NCBI GenBank assembly: GCA_964370375.1
Contig: CAYJIX010000040.1
Span: 1-21,806 of the forward strand
DNA length: 21,806 bases
Direction of reading: 5' to 3'
Source of the DNA: CAYJIX01 sp964370375
Lineage (GTDB): Bacteria; Desulfobacterota; Desulfovibrionia; Desulfovibrionales; Desulfovibrionaceae
Of this stretch, positions 7,612-15,100 are shown one piece after another. The notes under the pieces are model-generated. The model did not search any database, had not been told where the DNA came from, and saw only the letters and a list, made by a program, of their open reading frames with translations. Each line of letters opens with the position of its first letter. The stretch's first letter is position 1. A program made the position numbers and the translations under genes.

Positions 7612-8383
7612 ATAGGTAGAGGACTTCTGTCAAGGTAAGCCCATGAGCCGGCGCAGTGATGCCTGCATGGCGTCTGTCACACGTTGTAAGAATATCAGTC
7701 ACAGCTGAAGGGGGTAATTTGCCGCGCCCCACAGTTACAAGCAAGCCCATCATATTGCGAACCATTTGTTTTAAAAAACCGTTGGCGCAAAAGGTCCACG
7801 CAAGTTCAATGTTTGCGTCAGTGTTTGCTATGGGCCCGTTTGGATCGCGTGTGATGCTTTCAACCGTGCGGATCGTGGTTTTAATATCGGTTCCGCGGTT
7901 TTGCAGGCTGGCAAAATCATGTGTTCCGCATAAAAGCTGTGCTGCCTCGTCCATGGCTTCCACATGAACAGGGCCGCAAGCCCACACATATGGCGCAAGC
8001 CAAGGGGGCGTACAACGCCTTGAAAGCCATAACCTATAGGTATATCTTTTAGAAATCGCATCAAATTGCGCATGAAAAGAATCCGCCACAAGGCAGGCAT
8101 CCATAATACGAATATCTTTGGGAAGGGATGTGTTTAACGCCAGCTGCCAATCCATATGTGCCAAGCTGTCAGGCACATCCGCATGGGCAACTTGAGCGCG
8201 TGCGTGTACGCCTGCATCTGTGCGCCCTGCTGCGTGAACATGGACTTTTTGGCCTGTTATTTTGTGCAAAGAACGTTCAAGTAAAGCTTGAACTGTTGGC
8301 AAGTATTTGTCCTTACGAATTTGAATTTGCCAACCATGATAGGCAGTTCCCGTATATGCAATGGTTAAGCGAAGACGGGGCAT
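7601..8383 (-). CDS. truA: tRNA pseudouridine(38-40) synthase TruA
   Basis: The 260-residue enzyme converts uridines 38-40 of the tRNA anticodon arm to pseudouridine. The catalytic motif AGRTDAGVHA is at 52-61 with the nucleophile D56. Other family marks are the N-terminal YTGTAYHGWQIQ (10-21), FLKQMVRNMMG and PAHGLTLTEVLY near the C terminus. Length is normal for TruA. The ATG (8383-8381) follows the stop codon of the motE-like gene with no gap; the ribosome-binding GGAG lies in the last codons of that gene, so translation is probably coupled. The final residues Leu-Ser-Gly-Cys and the stop come from palindromic element E, suggesting that the element replaced or extended the original end. 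Confidence 0.95.
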   Translation of the reverse strand: MPRLRLTIAYTGTAYHGWQIQIRKDKYLPTVQALLERSLHKITGQKVHVHAAGRTDAGVHARAQVAHADVPDSLAHMDWQLALNTSLPKDIRIMDACLVADSFHAQFDAISKRYTYRLWLSRRCTPPWLAPYVWACGPVHVEAMDEAAQLLCGTHDFASLQNRGTDIKTTIRTVESITRDPNGPIANTDANIELAWTFCANGFLKQMVRNMMGLLVTVGRGKLPPSAVTDILTTCDRRHAGITAPAHGLTLTEVLYLSGC

Positions 8384-9121
8384 TTATTCTCCAAGCTGGG
8401 TTTTGCTCAAAAGTTCAGAAAGTTTGGCGGCAGGTTCCGGATCCATGTAGGTGAGGATTTCTCCTGCTTGCTTTCCGCGCATGCCTGCCAAGATTCTGAC
8501 AGCAATTTTTTCATCCAAAGCAGCCAGTACGGTGGCAGCTTGCCGTGCTTTCATGTTGGTGTACATGTCAATGAGGTGTGTTAGTTTTTTGTCTTGCACG
8601 GTGTTTGCTGTGTCCAGCATGTTGGCAATGCGTTTTTCAAGGGTATTGAGTTCATTAAGCCGTGTTTGCATTTGTTGCTGCAATGCCAAAAGTTCTTGTT
8701 CGCGGCGGTTGAGTTCTTCTTGTTTACGTTGAACAGAATCTTTGGGAACAAACGGTGTGATGTTGGGTGCCGGAATGTTGCTTGGTGCTGCAGCGTCAGG
8801 ACGAAGGTTTTCTGCAGGGGCAGGGTAATCATCCGTGGAGGGTTGCTGCGCAAAGGGGGATGGCTGTTGATTGCGGATAGTGGGTGCAGGCGGAGCTAAT
8901 TGCTCGGTGGCAGCATGGGCTGTTTGACCCAAAGGAGCAAGCCCTGCCTGTAAAAACGATGCCGGATCAGCAGGAAAAATCACAAGAGAAGCCAAAAGGC
9001 TAAGTTTTAACACGCCCAATGCAACAATCCAGCGGCACAATTTACTAAGGCGTAAATTTGTAGCGTAGCGATGTTGTTTCGTCGAAGATTTCTTGTTCTT
9101 TACGTCGTTCTTCTTGCGCAT
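8384..9121 (-). CDS. MotE-like flagellar protein (MgtE N-domain-like, coiled coil)
   Basis: The 245-residue product has a basic N terminus, one membrane segment (about 29-49), a Pro/Ala-rich linker (about 70-128), a Gln/Glu-rich coiled coil (about 130-172) and a C-terminal helical domain (about 178-240) with VLAALDEKIAVRILAGM and AGEILTYMDP. That domain pattern is the MotE-type protein found beside fliJ in many flagellar clusters; it resembles the MgtE N domain. In the known rhizobial case MotE is a chaperone for a periplasmic motility protein; its role here is inferred from neighbours. The ATG at 9121 lies inside fliJ, giving a 77-bp overlap; a TTG at 9040, after the fliJ stop, is an alternative start but has no ribosome-binding site and would remove the basic N terminus. 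Confidence 0.8.
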   Translation of the reverse strand: MRKKNDVKNKKSSTKQHRYATNLRLSKLCRWIVALGVLKLSLLASLVIFPADPASFLQAGLAPLGQTAHAATEQLAPPAPTIRNQQPSPFAQQPSTDDYPAPAENLRPDAAAPSNIPAPNITPFVPKDSVQRKQEELNRREQELLALQQQMQTRLNELNTLEKRIANMLDTANTVQDKKLTHLIDMYTNMKARQAATVLAALDEKIAVRILAGMRGKQAGEILTYMDPEPAAKLSELLSKTQLGE

Positions 9122-9485
9122 GGTGTTCTGCCTGTTTTGACTTGAGTTTTTCCAAAATTTTATGGTCTTTGGCCCTTGTTATCAAGGCTTCTCTTGCGTT
9201 TGCAACCTCAGCATGTAAGCTTCGGATGCGCTGTGCTGTGATGGCAGCGTCTTCTCGTAAGCCTTTGATAAAATGCTCAAGGAGCCAGCGCTCGCCCATT
9301 TCTTGCCCAACGGGCAGGGCAAAAAGCTTGTGCTGAGCCTCTGCCAGCATGTTGTCAAGCTGTTTGGCGCGCTCCTCTTCGTTAACAAGAGCTGCCTTGG
9401 CTCGACCGTAAGCTATTTGAGCCTGCTCTTTGAGCTGCCCACGGTAACGCAAAAGTTGCTCGAGGGAAAAACGAAATGCAGCCAT
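9045..9485 (-). CDS. fliJ: Flagellar export protein FliJ
   Basis: The 146-residue product is almost all charged alpha helix and begins FRFSLEQLLRYR, the typical FliJ start; the rest forms one long coiled coil with AERRKEQE-like repeats near the end. FliJ is the small stalk-like protein that works with the FliI ATPase at the flagellar export gate in the cytoplasm. ATG at 9485 is preferred to the TTG two codons upstream. The gene heads a fliJ-motE-truA unit behind a candidate sigma-54 promoter (9534-9549). fliI and other export genes are not in the window, so this pair is separated from any main flagellar cluster on this side. Confidence 0.85.
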   Translation of the reverse strand: MAAFRFSLEQLLRYRGQLKEQAQIAYGRAKAALVNEEERAKQLDNMLAEAQHKLFALPVGQEMGERWLLEHFIKGLREDAAITAQRIRSLHAEVANAREALITRAKDHKILEKLKSKQAEHHAQEERRKEQEIFDETTSLRYKFTP

Positions 9486-9533
9486 GACCAACCTGTCAAA
9501 AATCTGTTACAATCATACTTTATTTTATGATAG

Positions 9534-9549
9534 TGCAAAGAGTGGGCCA
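9534..9549 (-). promoter_or_regulatory. Candidate sigma-54 promoter for fliJ
   Basis: On the minus strand the sequence is TGGCCCACTCTTTGCA. It matches the -24/-12 consensus TGGCAC-N5-TTGCA with the exact required spacing; TGGC and TTGCA are perfect and only the A of TGGCAC is changed. The predicted start is near 9523, giving a leader of about 38 bases before fliJ. RpoN-dependent flagellar genes are common in this group of bacteria. Confidence 0.65.
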
Positions 9550-9572
9550 AGGTGTTCAAAACAGCCTTGCCC
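9542..9572. terminator. Hairpin between lipoprotein gene and fliJ
   Basis: GGGCCAAGG (9544-9552) and CCTTGCCC (9565-9572) pair with a single bulge. It follows the lipoprotein stop on the minus strand but has no U-run, so termination is uncertain; it also overlaps the upstream half of the sigma-54 site. Confidence 0.35.
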
Positions 9573-9606
9573 AAGGCATGACACACGTTGTATTTGGCAA
9601 AATCTA

Positions 9607-9858
9607 TCAGAACCAGATGGCCTCAACCACTTCGTCAGAATAGCCTTTTTCTTTCATGCACCATTGAAAATACGATGTCATGCTCAGGCTTTGAAAAATC
9701 GACGAATAGGAAGCAGGGCCACTGTCGCCCAACATGACGCTTGTTTGTTCAAGGCATTCGTTTTTTGCATACAAAAAAAGCTGCTCATCCGCCGTAAGTG
9801 GTTTGGGCGGCGTGCAAGCTGCAAGGGCAAAGAGGCTGATAAGGATGAGAGTACGCAT
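9607..9858 (-). CDS. Small lipoprotein, unknown function
   Basis: The 83-residue precursor has a clear lipoprotein signal peptide: Arg2, hydrophobic core LILISLFALAA and lipobox LAAC with C15 as the lipidated residue. The mature part is about 69 residues, mildly acidic, with two further Cys (C35 and C67) and several aromatics near the end (YFQWC, AIWF). An excellent ribosome-binding site AAGGAG lies six bases before the ATG. Mature residue 2 is Thr, not Asp, so by the usual rule it would go to the outer membrane. I do not recognise a family. It sits alone between mtaB and fliJ on the same strand. Confidence 0.75.
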   Translation of the reverse strand: MRTLILISLFALAACTPPKPLTADEQLFLYAKNECLEQTSVMLGDSGPASYSSIFQSLSMTSYFQWCMKEKGYSDEVVEAIWF

Positions 9859-10002
9859 GGGGTTCTCCTTGTAGAATAGAATAAATTTAATTTGGCATAA
9901 AAGGTAAAGAAACGCTAGTAGATGAGTCTAAGCCTTTTTATTGAAGGGGCAAAGCGACAAAAAATGATATTGCAACCTTCATACAATTGCACAAAATAGC
10001 TG

Positions 10003-11475
10003 TTACAAAGGTTCCACCAGCAAGAACGACTCTTCACTCACTCCACAAGCTTTTACAGGCAAAAGTTCAAAAAGTTCATGGTCAGGCGGCAGGGAGCTGT
10101 CTTTTTGTAAAACACATGTTGAATAATATTGATCAACGCCGCGCAAGGTGTTTTTACCATCCACTGCCATGTACAGCGGATGGTTGTTCTTGCGTGTATC
10201 GTGCATGAGTTCGTGTAAAAAGGCATTTTGTTTAGTTTTTATAGCTTCACGAACAAGGCTGGCGCGCTCTTGCCGTTCAGGGCGGGGCACAGCATGCGGC
10301 ATGGCGGCTGCACGAGTTTTTGGCCGTTCTGAATACGGGAAAACATGCCCATAGGTTAAAGGTAGGGCGTCTAAAAAGTCCAAACTTTCTTGCACGTGCA
10401 AAGGCGTTTCGCCCGGGAACCCCATAAGGATGTCAGCACCAAGCCCAAAACGTGACCAGATTTTTTGCAGGCTTTGTACTGCGTCCAAAACACCTTCAGG
10501 CGTATAATGACTGCGGTTCATGCCTGCTAGCACAGAAGGGCTTCCACTTTGCAAAGATAGGTGAAGGTGCGGACACACAAGGTGTGATGCTGCCAATATG
10601 TCCAAGGCTTTAGTGTCAAGCTGGGCAGGGTCAAGGGAGCTTATGCGTAAACGAGCTTTGCCTTGCCATTTTGCTGCCAAGCCCGTATCAAGAAAGGCTA
10701 GTAATTCCCAAAAATCCTTTGAATTATACTTGTATTGGCGCAAATTAACACCTGAAAGCATAAGCTCACGATGCCCTGCCTGTAAAAGGCGTTCTGCCTC
10801 TGCCAAGCAGTCATGCATGGGGCGGCTTTTGGGCAGGCCGCGTGTTTGCGGTACAATACAATAGGAACAATAGTGTGAGCAGCCGTCCTGCACCTTGAGC
10901 ACAGGGCGTGTCCGCGTGAAGGTGGAAATCTGAAAAGGCGGATACAACGTGGTGTGCGCGTTTACCGTTGTCGGCGCATTTTGCGTATCAGGTGTCTGGT
11001 TTTGCTTGCTTTGGGGCAGGGCGCGCGTGTCAGATGATAGGGCCGTATCTACATGTTCCGATACTTTTGGTGACAGAGGCTTTGCTGTCTTGTGGGGTAA
11101 AGGATTGAGCAAGGATTGTATAGCTAGAATGTCTTCGCATTGGGTAAGCTTGACCTTGTCTTTTTGAGTAAACACCTGAACTGGTTGCAGTTCATGGATA
11201 AAGGTCAAATCTTCTTCAAGCTGTGCGGCACAACCTGTTACTATAAAAAGAGCATGACTGTTAAGCCGCCTAGCGCGGCGCATGGCTTTGCGCACATCTG
11301 CCACAGCACCTGCTGTTATGGCGCAGGAGTTAAAAACAACAACCTGCGCCGTTTCAAGATCTGCAGATTCAGTACCGCTGTGCTGTTGCCAGGCTTCACG
11401 TAACGCTTGTGTTTCGTACTGATTGACCTTGCATCCAAAGGTCAAAAGGTAAAAAGTCCAAGCCTTTATAGTCAT
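10003..11475 (-). CDS. mtaB: tRNA t6A37 methylthiotransferase MtaB
   Basis: This radical SAM methylthiotransferase adds a methylthio group to t6A at position 37 of tRNAs that read ANN codons. From the ATG at 11475 it has 490 residues. The N-terminal MTTase domain starts with YLLTFGCKVNQYE and holds three cluster Cys (C15, C51, C82). The radical SAM motif is CSHYCSYC (C199, C203, C206), followed by SGVNLRQY and GADILMGFPGE. A C-terminal TRAM-like region ends the protein. GCKVNQYE and the CSYCIVP form favour MtaB over MiaB or RimO. Between the two domains about 60 residues (roughly 122-182) are Pro/Thr/Ser/Gln-rich and longer than usual. The frame could start at 11529 inside greA, but the ATG one base after the greA stop fits the family N terminus better. 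Confidence 0.9.
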   Translation of the reverse strand: MTIKAWTFYLLTFGCKVNQYETQALREAWQQHSGTESADLETAQVVVFNSCAITAGAVADVRKAMRRARRLNSHALFIVTGCAAQLEEDLTFIHELQPVQVFTQKDKVKLTQCEDILAIQSLLNPLPHKTAKPLSPKVSEHVDTALSSDTRALPQSKQNQTPDTQNAPTTVNAHTTLYPPFQISTFTRTRPVLKVQDGCSHYCSYCIVPQTRGLPKSRPMHDCLAEAERLLQAGHRELMLSGVNLRQYKYNSKDFWELLAFLDTGLAAKWQGKARLRISSLDPAQLDTKALDILAASHLVCPHLHLSLQSGSPSVLAGMNRSHYTPEGVLDAVQSLQKIWSRFGLGADILMGFPGETPLHVQESLDFLDALPLTYGHVFPYSERPKTRAAAMPHAVPRPERQERASLVREAIKTKQNAFLHELMHDTRKNNHPLYMAVDGKNTLRGVDQYYSTCVLQKDSSLPPDHELFELLPVKACGVSEESFLLVEPL

Positions 11476-11476
11476 G

Positions 11477-11953
11477 CTATTCACTATAGTTGAAGGCAAT
11501 GTCCGTGATTTCGTAATGGATTTTCCCACGTGGAGCTTCTACGGTAATCTCATCCCCAACTTCCTTGCCAAGCAAAGCCCGTCCCACAGGCGACAATACA
11601 GAAATAGAGCCCAAATTGTAATCAGCCTCATCAGGGCCTAAAAGCGTAAAGGATTTGGTGGTGTCGGTGTCTAAATCTTCCACCGTAACCGTGGCTCCAA
11701 AAATGGCTTTTTCACTTTGTAATGATGCTAAATCAATCACATTGAATTGGCTCATGCGCGATTCAATATAATTGATCCGCGCTTCCAGCATGCCTTGACG
11801 TTCACGCGCAGCATCATATCCGGCGTTTTCTTTCAAATCGCCTTCTTCTCTGGCTTCTTTAATGGCTTGGATAACGGCAGGGCGTTCTTTTTTTAGCTTA
11901 TCCAACTCTTTTTCAAGGGCTTGAAAGCCTGCTTTTGAAATGGGAATCGACAT
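11477..11953 (-). CDS. greA: Transcription elongation factor GreA
   Basis: The 158-residue protein enters the secondary channel of RNA polymerase and stimulates cleavage of backtracked transcripts. The N-terminal coiled coil carries the tip EGDLKENAGYDAARERQ with the catalytic acidic pair D39 and E42; the C-terminal FKBP-like domain contains YNLGSISVLSPVGRALLGKEVGDE. Length is normal. GAGGAG lies seven bases before the ATG. The gene is first in a two-gene unit with mtaB, whose start is one base after the greA stop TAG. Confidence 0.97.
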   Translation of the reverse strand: MSIPISKAGFQALEKELDKLKKERPAVIQAIKEAREEGDLKENAGYDAARERQGMLEARINYIESRMSQFNVIDLASLQSEKAIFGATVTVEDLDTDTTKSFTLLGPDEADYNLGSISVLSPVGRALLGKEVGDEITVEAPRGKIHYEITDIAFNYSE

Positions 11954-12321
11954 GGATTGCTCCTCAATACAACAAAGGACTATAAAAATGGTAAAAAGGA
12001 CTTATACAACGCAAAAAGGATAAAAACTGTGAAATTTTTGGCGTTAAGCAAAAGGACAGTCAATAAAAGCTTGCATACATGGTGCGTGCGGTTTATTTGG
12101 CGTCGTTATTGCCCTTAACGCGTATGTTCATGGGAACTAGGTAGATACCCAATTACGGCTATGGGGTCAAGTTTTTTGGGGCAGTCTAAGATGATTCTTG
12201 TTTTTTTGTCGTACACTTTTATGACAGCAAGGCATGACATATTGATAAAATCTGCCAAGCTGTGTTCACAAATAAAGCCCATGCAGCGCAAAACATAACT
12301 CTGCATGGGCTTTTATAAGCA
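11954..12321. other. Intergenic region upstream of greA
   Basis: This 368-bp gap holds the greA promoter and the dapL 3' region. A possible greA promoter on the minus strand is TTGACT (12063-12058) with AAAAAT (12039-12034) after 18 bases, which is a weak match. A 63-codon frame (12306-12115, minus) starts inside the dapL terminator hairpin without a ribosome-binding site and is not called as a gene. Confidence 0.4.
12274..12313 (-). terminator. Strong hairpin downstream of dapL
   Basis: AAAGCCCATGCAG (12274-12286) and CTGCATGGGCTTT (12301-12313) are perfectly complementary over 13 bp with a 14-base loop, beginning 9 bases after the dapL stop. On the minus strand it ends GGGCTTTATTTGTG, a short U-rich tail. 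Confidence 0.75.
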
Positions 12322-13551
12322 TTAAAAAACGTTGCGCAACCGTTCTAAGGCCTCTTGCGTAGCATTTGGCGTGGCAAAGGCGGTAAAGCGTGCATAATGT
12401 TCGCCGCTTGGGCCAAAGCCTGCACCCGGTGTGCAAATGACTTGCGCTTTATCAAGCACTTGCTGGAAAAAATCCCATGATGGCATCAAGGCGTTGCCAA
12501 TTTTTGGCGTTTGTACCCATACATAGGGAGCGTGCTCACCGCCGTATACAGAAAGGCCCATGCTTTTAAGGGTATTGCGTACCATGGTGGCATTTTCCAT
12601 ATAGCCGTCGATAACGGCGCGTACTTCTTGTTTGCCTTCAGGTGTGTAGGCAGCGGCAGCAGCTTTTTGTACAATATAGGGGCAGCCGTTATATTTTGTG
12701 CATTGGCGGCGTGACCACATGCCGTTTAAGTCAATGCCTTTGCCTAACACTTGCAAATCTTTTGGCACAACAGTGTAGGCACAGCGCAAACCTGTAAAGC
12801 CTGCTGTTTTGGAATAACTGCGAAACTCCACGGCAACTTGCTTTGCGCCGTCAATTTCATAGATACTGTGGGGTATTTCGTCGCTGCAAATAAAGGCTTC
12901 GTAGGCAGAATCATACATGATCAGTGCGCCATGTTTTTGGGCGTATTCTACCCAAGCTTTTAATGCGTCACGGTTCAATACGGTGCCTGTGGGATTGTTG
13001 GGGTAACATAAATAGATCACGTCAGGCACAGTTTTGGGAAAGTCAGGCACAAAATCATTTTCAGCAGTGCAGGGCAGGTAAATCATGGCATCCCATCGCC
13101 CGTCCACATATTTTCCCATGCGTCCTGACATGGCGTTGGAATCCACATACACAGGATATACAGGGTCAGTCACTGCAATGCGCACGTTTGGAGCAAAAAG
13201 TTCTTGAAAATTCCCCACGTCACATTTGGCACCGTCGCTTATGAACACTTCGTCAGCGGCAAGGTTGATGCCACGGGCTTTGTAATCATGTTCAACAATG
13301 GCTTCGCGCAAAAAAGCATAGCCTTGTTCAGGGCCGTATCCTTTAAAGGCCGCGCCTTCGCCCATCTCGTCAGAACTTTCATGTAAAGCTTTAACTATGC
13401 TGGGTACAAGGGGCCTGGACACATCGCCGATGCCTAGGGAAATAACCTTGGCATTGGGGTTGTTTGCTTGGAAAGTACGCACCCGTTGTCCGATTTCTGC
13501 AAAAAGATAGGAGCCGGGAAGATCGCCGTAAAAAGGATTTATCTGAAACAT
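12322..13551 (-). CDS. dapL: LL-diaminopimelate aminotransferase DapL
   Basis: This PLP enzyme converts tetrahydrodipicolinate directly to LL-2,6-diaminopimelate, bypassing the acyl-intermediate steps of lysine synthesis. The 409-residue length from ATG 13551 is that of DapL. The N terminus FQINPFYGDLPGSYLFAEI, the segment LGIGDVSRPL, NNPTGT (185-190), the YDSAYEAF loop and the PLP lysine K248 in SYSKTAGFTGLR are diagnostic. The open frame runs 56 codons further upstream, but GAGG eight bases before 13551 and the family N terminus fix the start. It lies downstream of dapF, the next enzyme, on the same strand; a 350-bp gap with a repeat and leader structures separates them, so dapL may have its own promoter. 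Confidence 0.95.
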   Translation of the reverse strand: MFQINPFYGDLPGSYLFAEIGQRVRTFQANNPNAKVISLGIGDVSRPLVPSIVKALHESSDEMGEGAAFKGYGPEQGYAFLREAIVEHDYKARGINLAADEVFISDGAKCDVGNFQELFAPNVRIAVTDPVYPVYVDSNAMSGRMGKYVDGRWDAMIYLPCTAENDFVPDFPKTVPDVIYLCYPNNPTGTVLNRDALKAWVEYAQKHGALIMYDSAYEAFICSDEIPHSIYEIDGAKQVAVEFRSYSKTAGFTGLRCAYTVVPKDLQVLGKGIDLNGMWSRRQCTKYNGCPYIVQKAAAAAYTPEGKQEVRAVIDGYMENATMVRNTLKSMGLSVYGGEHAPYVWVQTPKIGNALMPSWDFFQQVLDKAQVICTPGAGFGPSGEHYARFTAFATPNATQEALERLRNVF

Positions 13552-13587
13552 GTTTAGCCTCTTAAAGTATGGTTTTATGAAGTTATG

Positions 13588-13625
13588 CTTGTGCAAGAAA
13601 CACCATGAAGGTGTGCCTTTGCAAG
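13588..13625 (-). promoter_or_regulatory. Stem-loop in the dapL leader
   Basis: Outer arms CTTG/CAAG and TGCAA/TTGCA and an inner stem ACACC/GGTGT around loop TTCAT can form one hairpin about 37 bases before the dapL start. No U-run follows, so it is not a terminator; a regulatory or stability role is only possible. Confidence 0.4.
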
Positions 13626-13708
13626 CGGCAAATCCGTTCTTGTTGGGTGAATCCTCAAGCCTTATCAGAATCAAAAGTAGAGATTCACAAGGAACGAGTG
13701 TTATGGCT

Positions 13709-13775
13709 ATAAAGAGCAAAGCGATAAGGCTTTTTCAACCCTCATAAAGAGTAAAGCGGTAGGGCTTTCTCAACC
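13709..13775. repeat. Tandem 32-bp duplication upstream of dapL
   Basis: 13709-13740 is repeated at 13744-13775 (period 35) with 4 mismatches; the shared core is ATAAAGAGnAAAGCG then GGCTTT and TCAACC. The motif GCTTTTTCAAC at the end of the first unit also resembles the right end of the palindromic elements. Part of the first unit (13723-13732, GATAAGGCTT) is perfectly inverted at 13657-13666. Confidence 0.8.
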
Positions 13776-13787
13776 TTTCGCCAAGGG

Positions 13788-13912
13788 CAGGCTGCTCAAA
13801 AATGGTAAGATCCGAGGAAGACGAAGTTTTTTGCGAAGTCGAGTTTATTTAGACATAAATGACCGTAGCAAAAAAAGTCTGACGAAGGAGATTGCCGTTT
13901 TTCAGCAGCCTG
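13788..13912. repeat. 125-bp palindromic element, copy F (supplies dapF stop)
   Basis: Ends CAGGCTGCTCAAAAA (13788-13802) and TTTTTCAGCAGCCTG (13898-13912) are complementary at 14 of 15 positions; both ends carry the same GCTGC/GCAGC variant, a paired change relative to copies A and E. Inner arms GACGAAGTTTTTTGC (13820-13834) and GCAAAAAAAGTC (13868-13879) also pair. The dapF stop (13902-13904) is inside the right arm. Confidence 0.85.
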
Positions 13913-14735
13913 CAAGTTCGCCCGAAAACACTTCTACCGCCTCACCTGTCATGAACACGTTCCCATCGTCAGCCAAGCGGATTTGCAAATCACCGCCAAG
14001 AAGCTGCACTGTCACCTCGTTTTCGGTAAGGCCAAGGCGGTTTGTCACGCTGGCCACGGCACACGCACCTGTTCCGCAGGCTAACGTTTCGCCGGCTCCC
14101 CGTTCCCATACGCGCATGCGCACGTTTTTTTTGTCAATAATTTCTATAAATTCAACGTTTATACGTTCAGGGAACAAGGCATGGTTTTCCAAGGGGGGGC
14201 CAATGTCCTCAATACGCATGGTATCAAGGTTTTCTCCTGCAATAACAGCATGGGGGTTGCCCATGGACACGCAGGAGGCAATATAGGTTTTATCTGCTGT
14301 TGCAACAGGGATTTCAAGGGCAACGGCGCCGTCGTACAAAACAGGAATGTCTTTGGGCGTCCAGATGGCTTTGCCCATGTTGACAGTGGCTGCATGGGCA
14401 AGGTTGTTGCGGATATGTAAAGTTATGCGTTTGATGCCTGCTTGTGTTTCCACATCCAGCTGAGGCGAATGTACAATGCCGTGATCAAAGGCATATTTTG
14501 CCACACAGCGTATGGCATTGCCACACATTTGTGCTTCAGACCCGTCGCTGTTGAACATGCGCATGCGCACATGGGCCACATTAGAGGGCATGATAAGGAC
14601 AAGGCCGTCTGAACCTATGCCTTTATGCCTGTCACTTACAAGCTTGGCAAGGTTTGCCGGATCGTCAACAGGATTTGTGCGGGCGTCGATATACACATAA
14701 TCATTGCCGGCACCGTGCATTTTGGTAAAGCGCAT
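13902..14735 (-). CDS. dapF: Diaminopimelate epimerase DapF
   Basis: DapF converts LL- to meso-diaminopimelate, the form used for peptidoglycan and lysine. The 277-residue product has both catalytic cysteines in their motifs: C71 in QMCGNAIRC and C220 in ACGTGACA. Other marks are the N-terminal FTKMHGAGNDYV, GSDGL, SMGNPHAV and WERGAGET. The length is typical. AAAGGA lies 8 bases before the ATG. It precedes dapL on the same strand, giving two consecutive steps of the pathway. The last residues Ala-Gly-Cys and the stop are encoded by palindromic element F, as in truA with element E. Confidence 0.97.
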   Translation of the reverse strand: MRFTKMHGAGNDYVYIDARTNPVDDPANLAKLVSDRHKGIGSDGLVLIMPSNVAHVRMRMFNSDGSEAQMCGNAIRCVAKYAFDHGIVHSPQLDVETQAGIKRITLHIRNNLAHAATVNMGKAIWTPKDIPVLYDGAVALEIPVATADKTYIASCVSMGNPHAVIAGENLDTMRIEDIGPPLENHALFPERINVEFIEIIDKKNVRMRVWERGAGETLACGTGACAVASVTNRLGLTENEVTVQLLGGDLQIRLADDGNVFMTGEAVEVFSGELAGC

Positions 14736-15100
14736 GGAGTTTCCTTTATGGTTTTATGAAAGCCTGTGCAGGTTGATTTTTGTAACACACGGCATGTGCT
14801 GCTTACTTTAGGTTTTTGTTATTCATGTCAAGTTCTTGCATGAAGAACGCGCCTTAGCAGGCCGTTAAAATCCAAGCTGTTGGCAGTCAAATTTTCCAAC
14901 TGGCGGATAGAGTACAAAAAGTTTATTGCATGCGCAAGCCCTGCGCGCAGGAGTACATTTATTAAACATATCGAGTAGCTAGGTTAAATATGACGGAATT
15001 TGAGGTATGAAAAACCTTTACATTTTTGAGCAATAGCGTACAAATATCTGTCTGCCTGCTTGAGTTGGCAAAAAAAGTATCGAGATACGGAGCCCATAAC
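14736..15100. other. Divergent dapF/argS intergenic region
   Basis: This 365-bp gap must contain promoters for dapF (minus) and argS (plus). GTTCTTGCATGAAGAAC (14832-14848) is a perfect 6-bp inverted repeat with a 5-base spacer, which could be an operator or hairpin. GGCCGTTAAAA (14860-14870) and TTTTCCAACTGGC (14892-14904) with flank GGATAG look like a decayed short palindromic element. A weak argS promoter candidate is the TTAAAC...TTAAAT pair around 14963-14990. Confidence 0.4.

Noticed and set aside
12115..12306. 63-codon frame on the minus strand after dapL
   Set aside because: Its first codons lie inside the dapL terminator hairpin, it has no ribosome-binding site, and the protein shows no recognisable pattern.
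13552..13719. N-terminal extension of DapL from the upstream start
   Set aside because: The additional 56 residues are not part of the DapL family, and the ATG at 13551 has its own ribosome-binding site.
13552..13901. Lysine riboswitch before dapL
   Set aside because: The region has hairpins, but I cannot find the five-helix L-box layout or its conserved internal loops.
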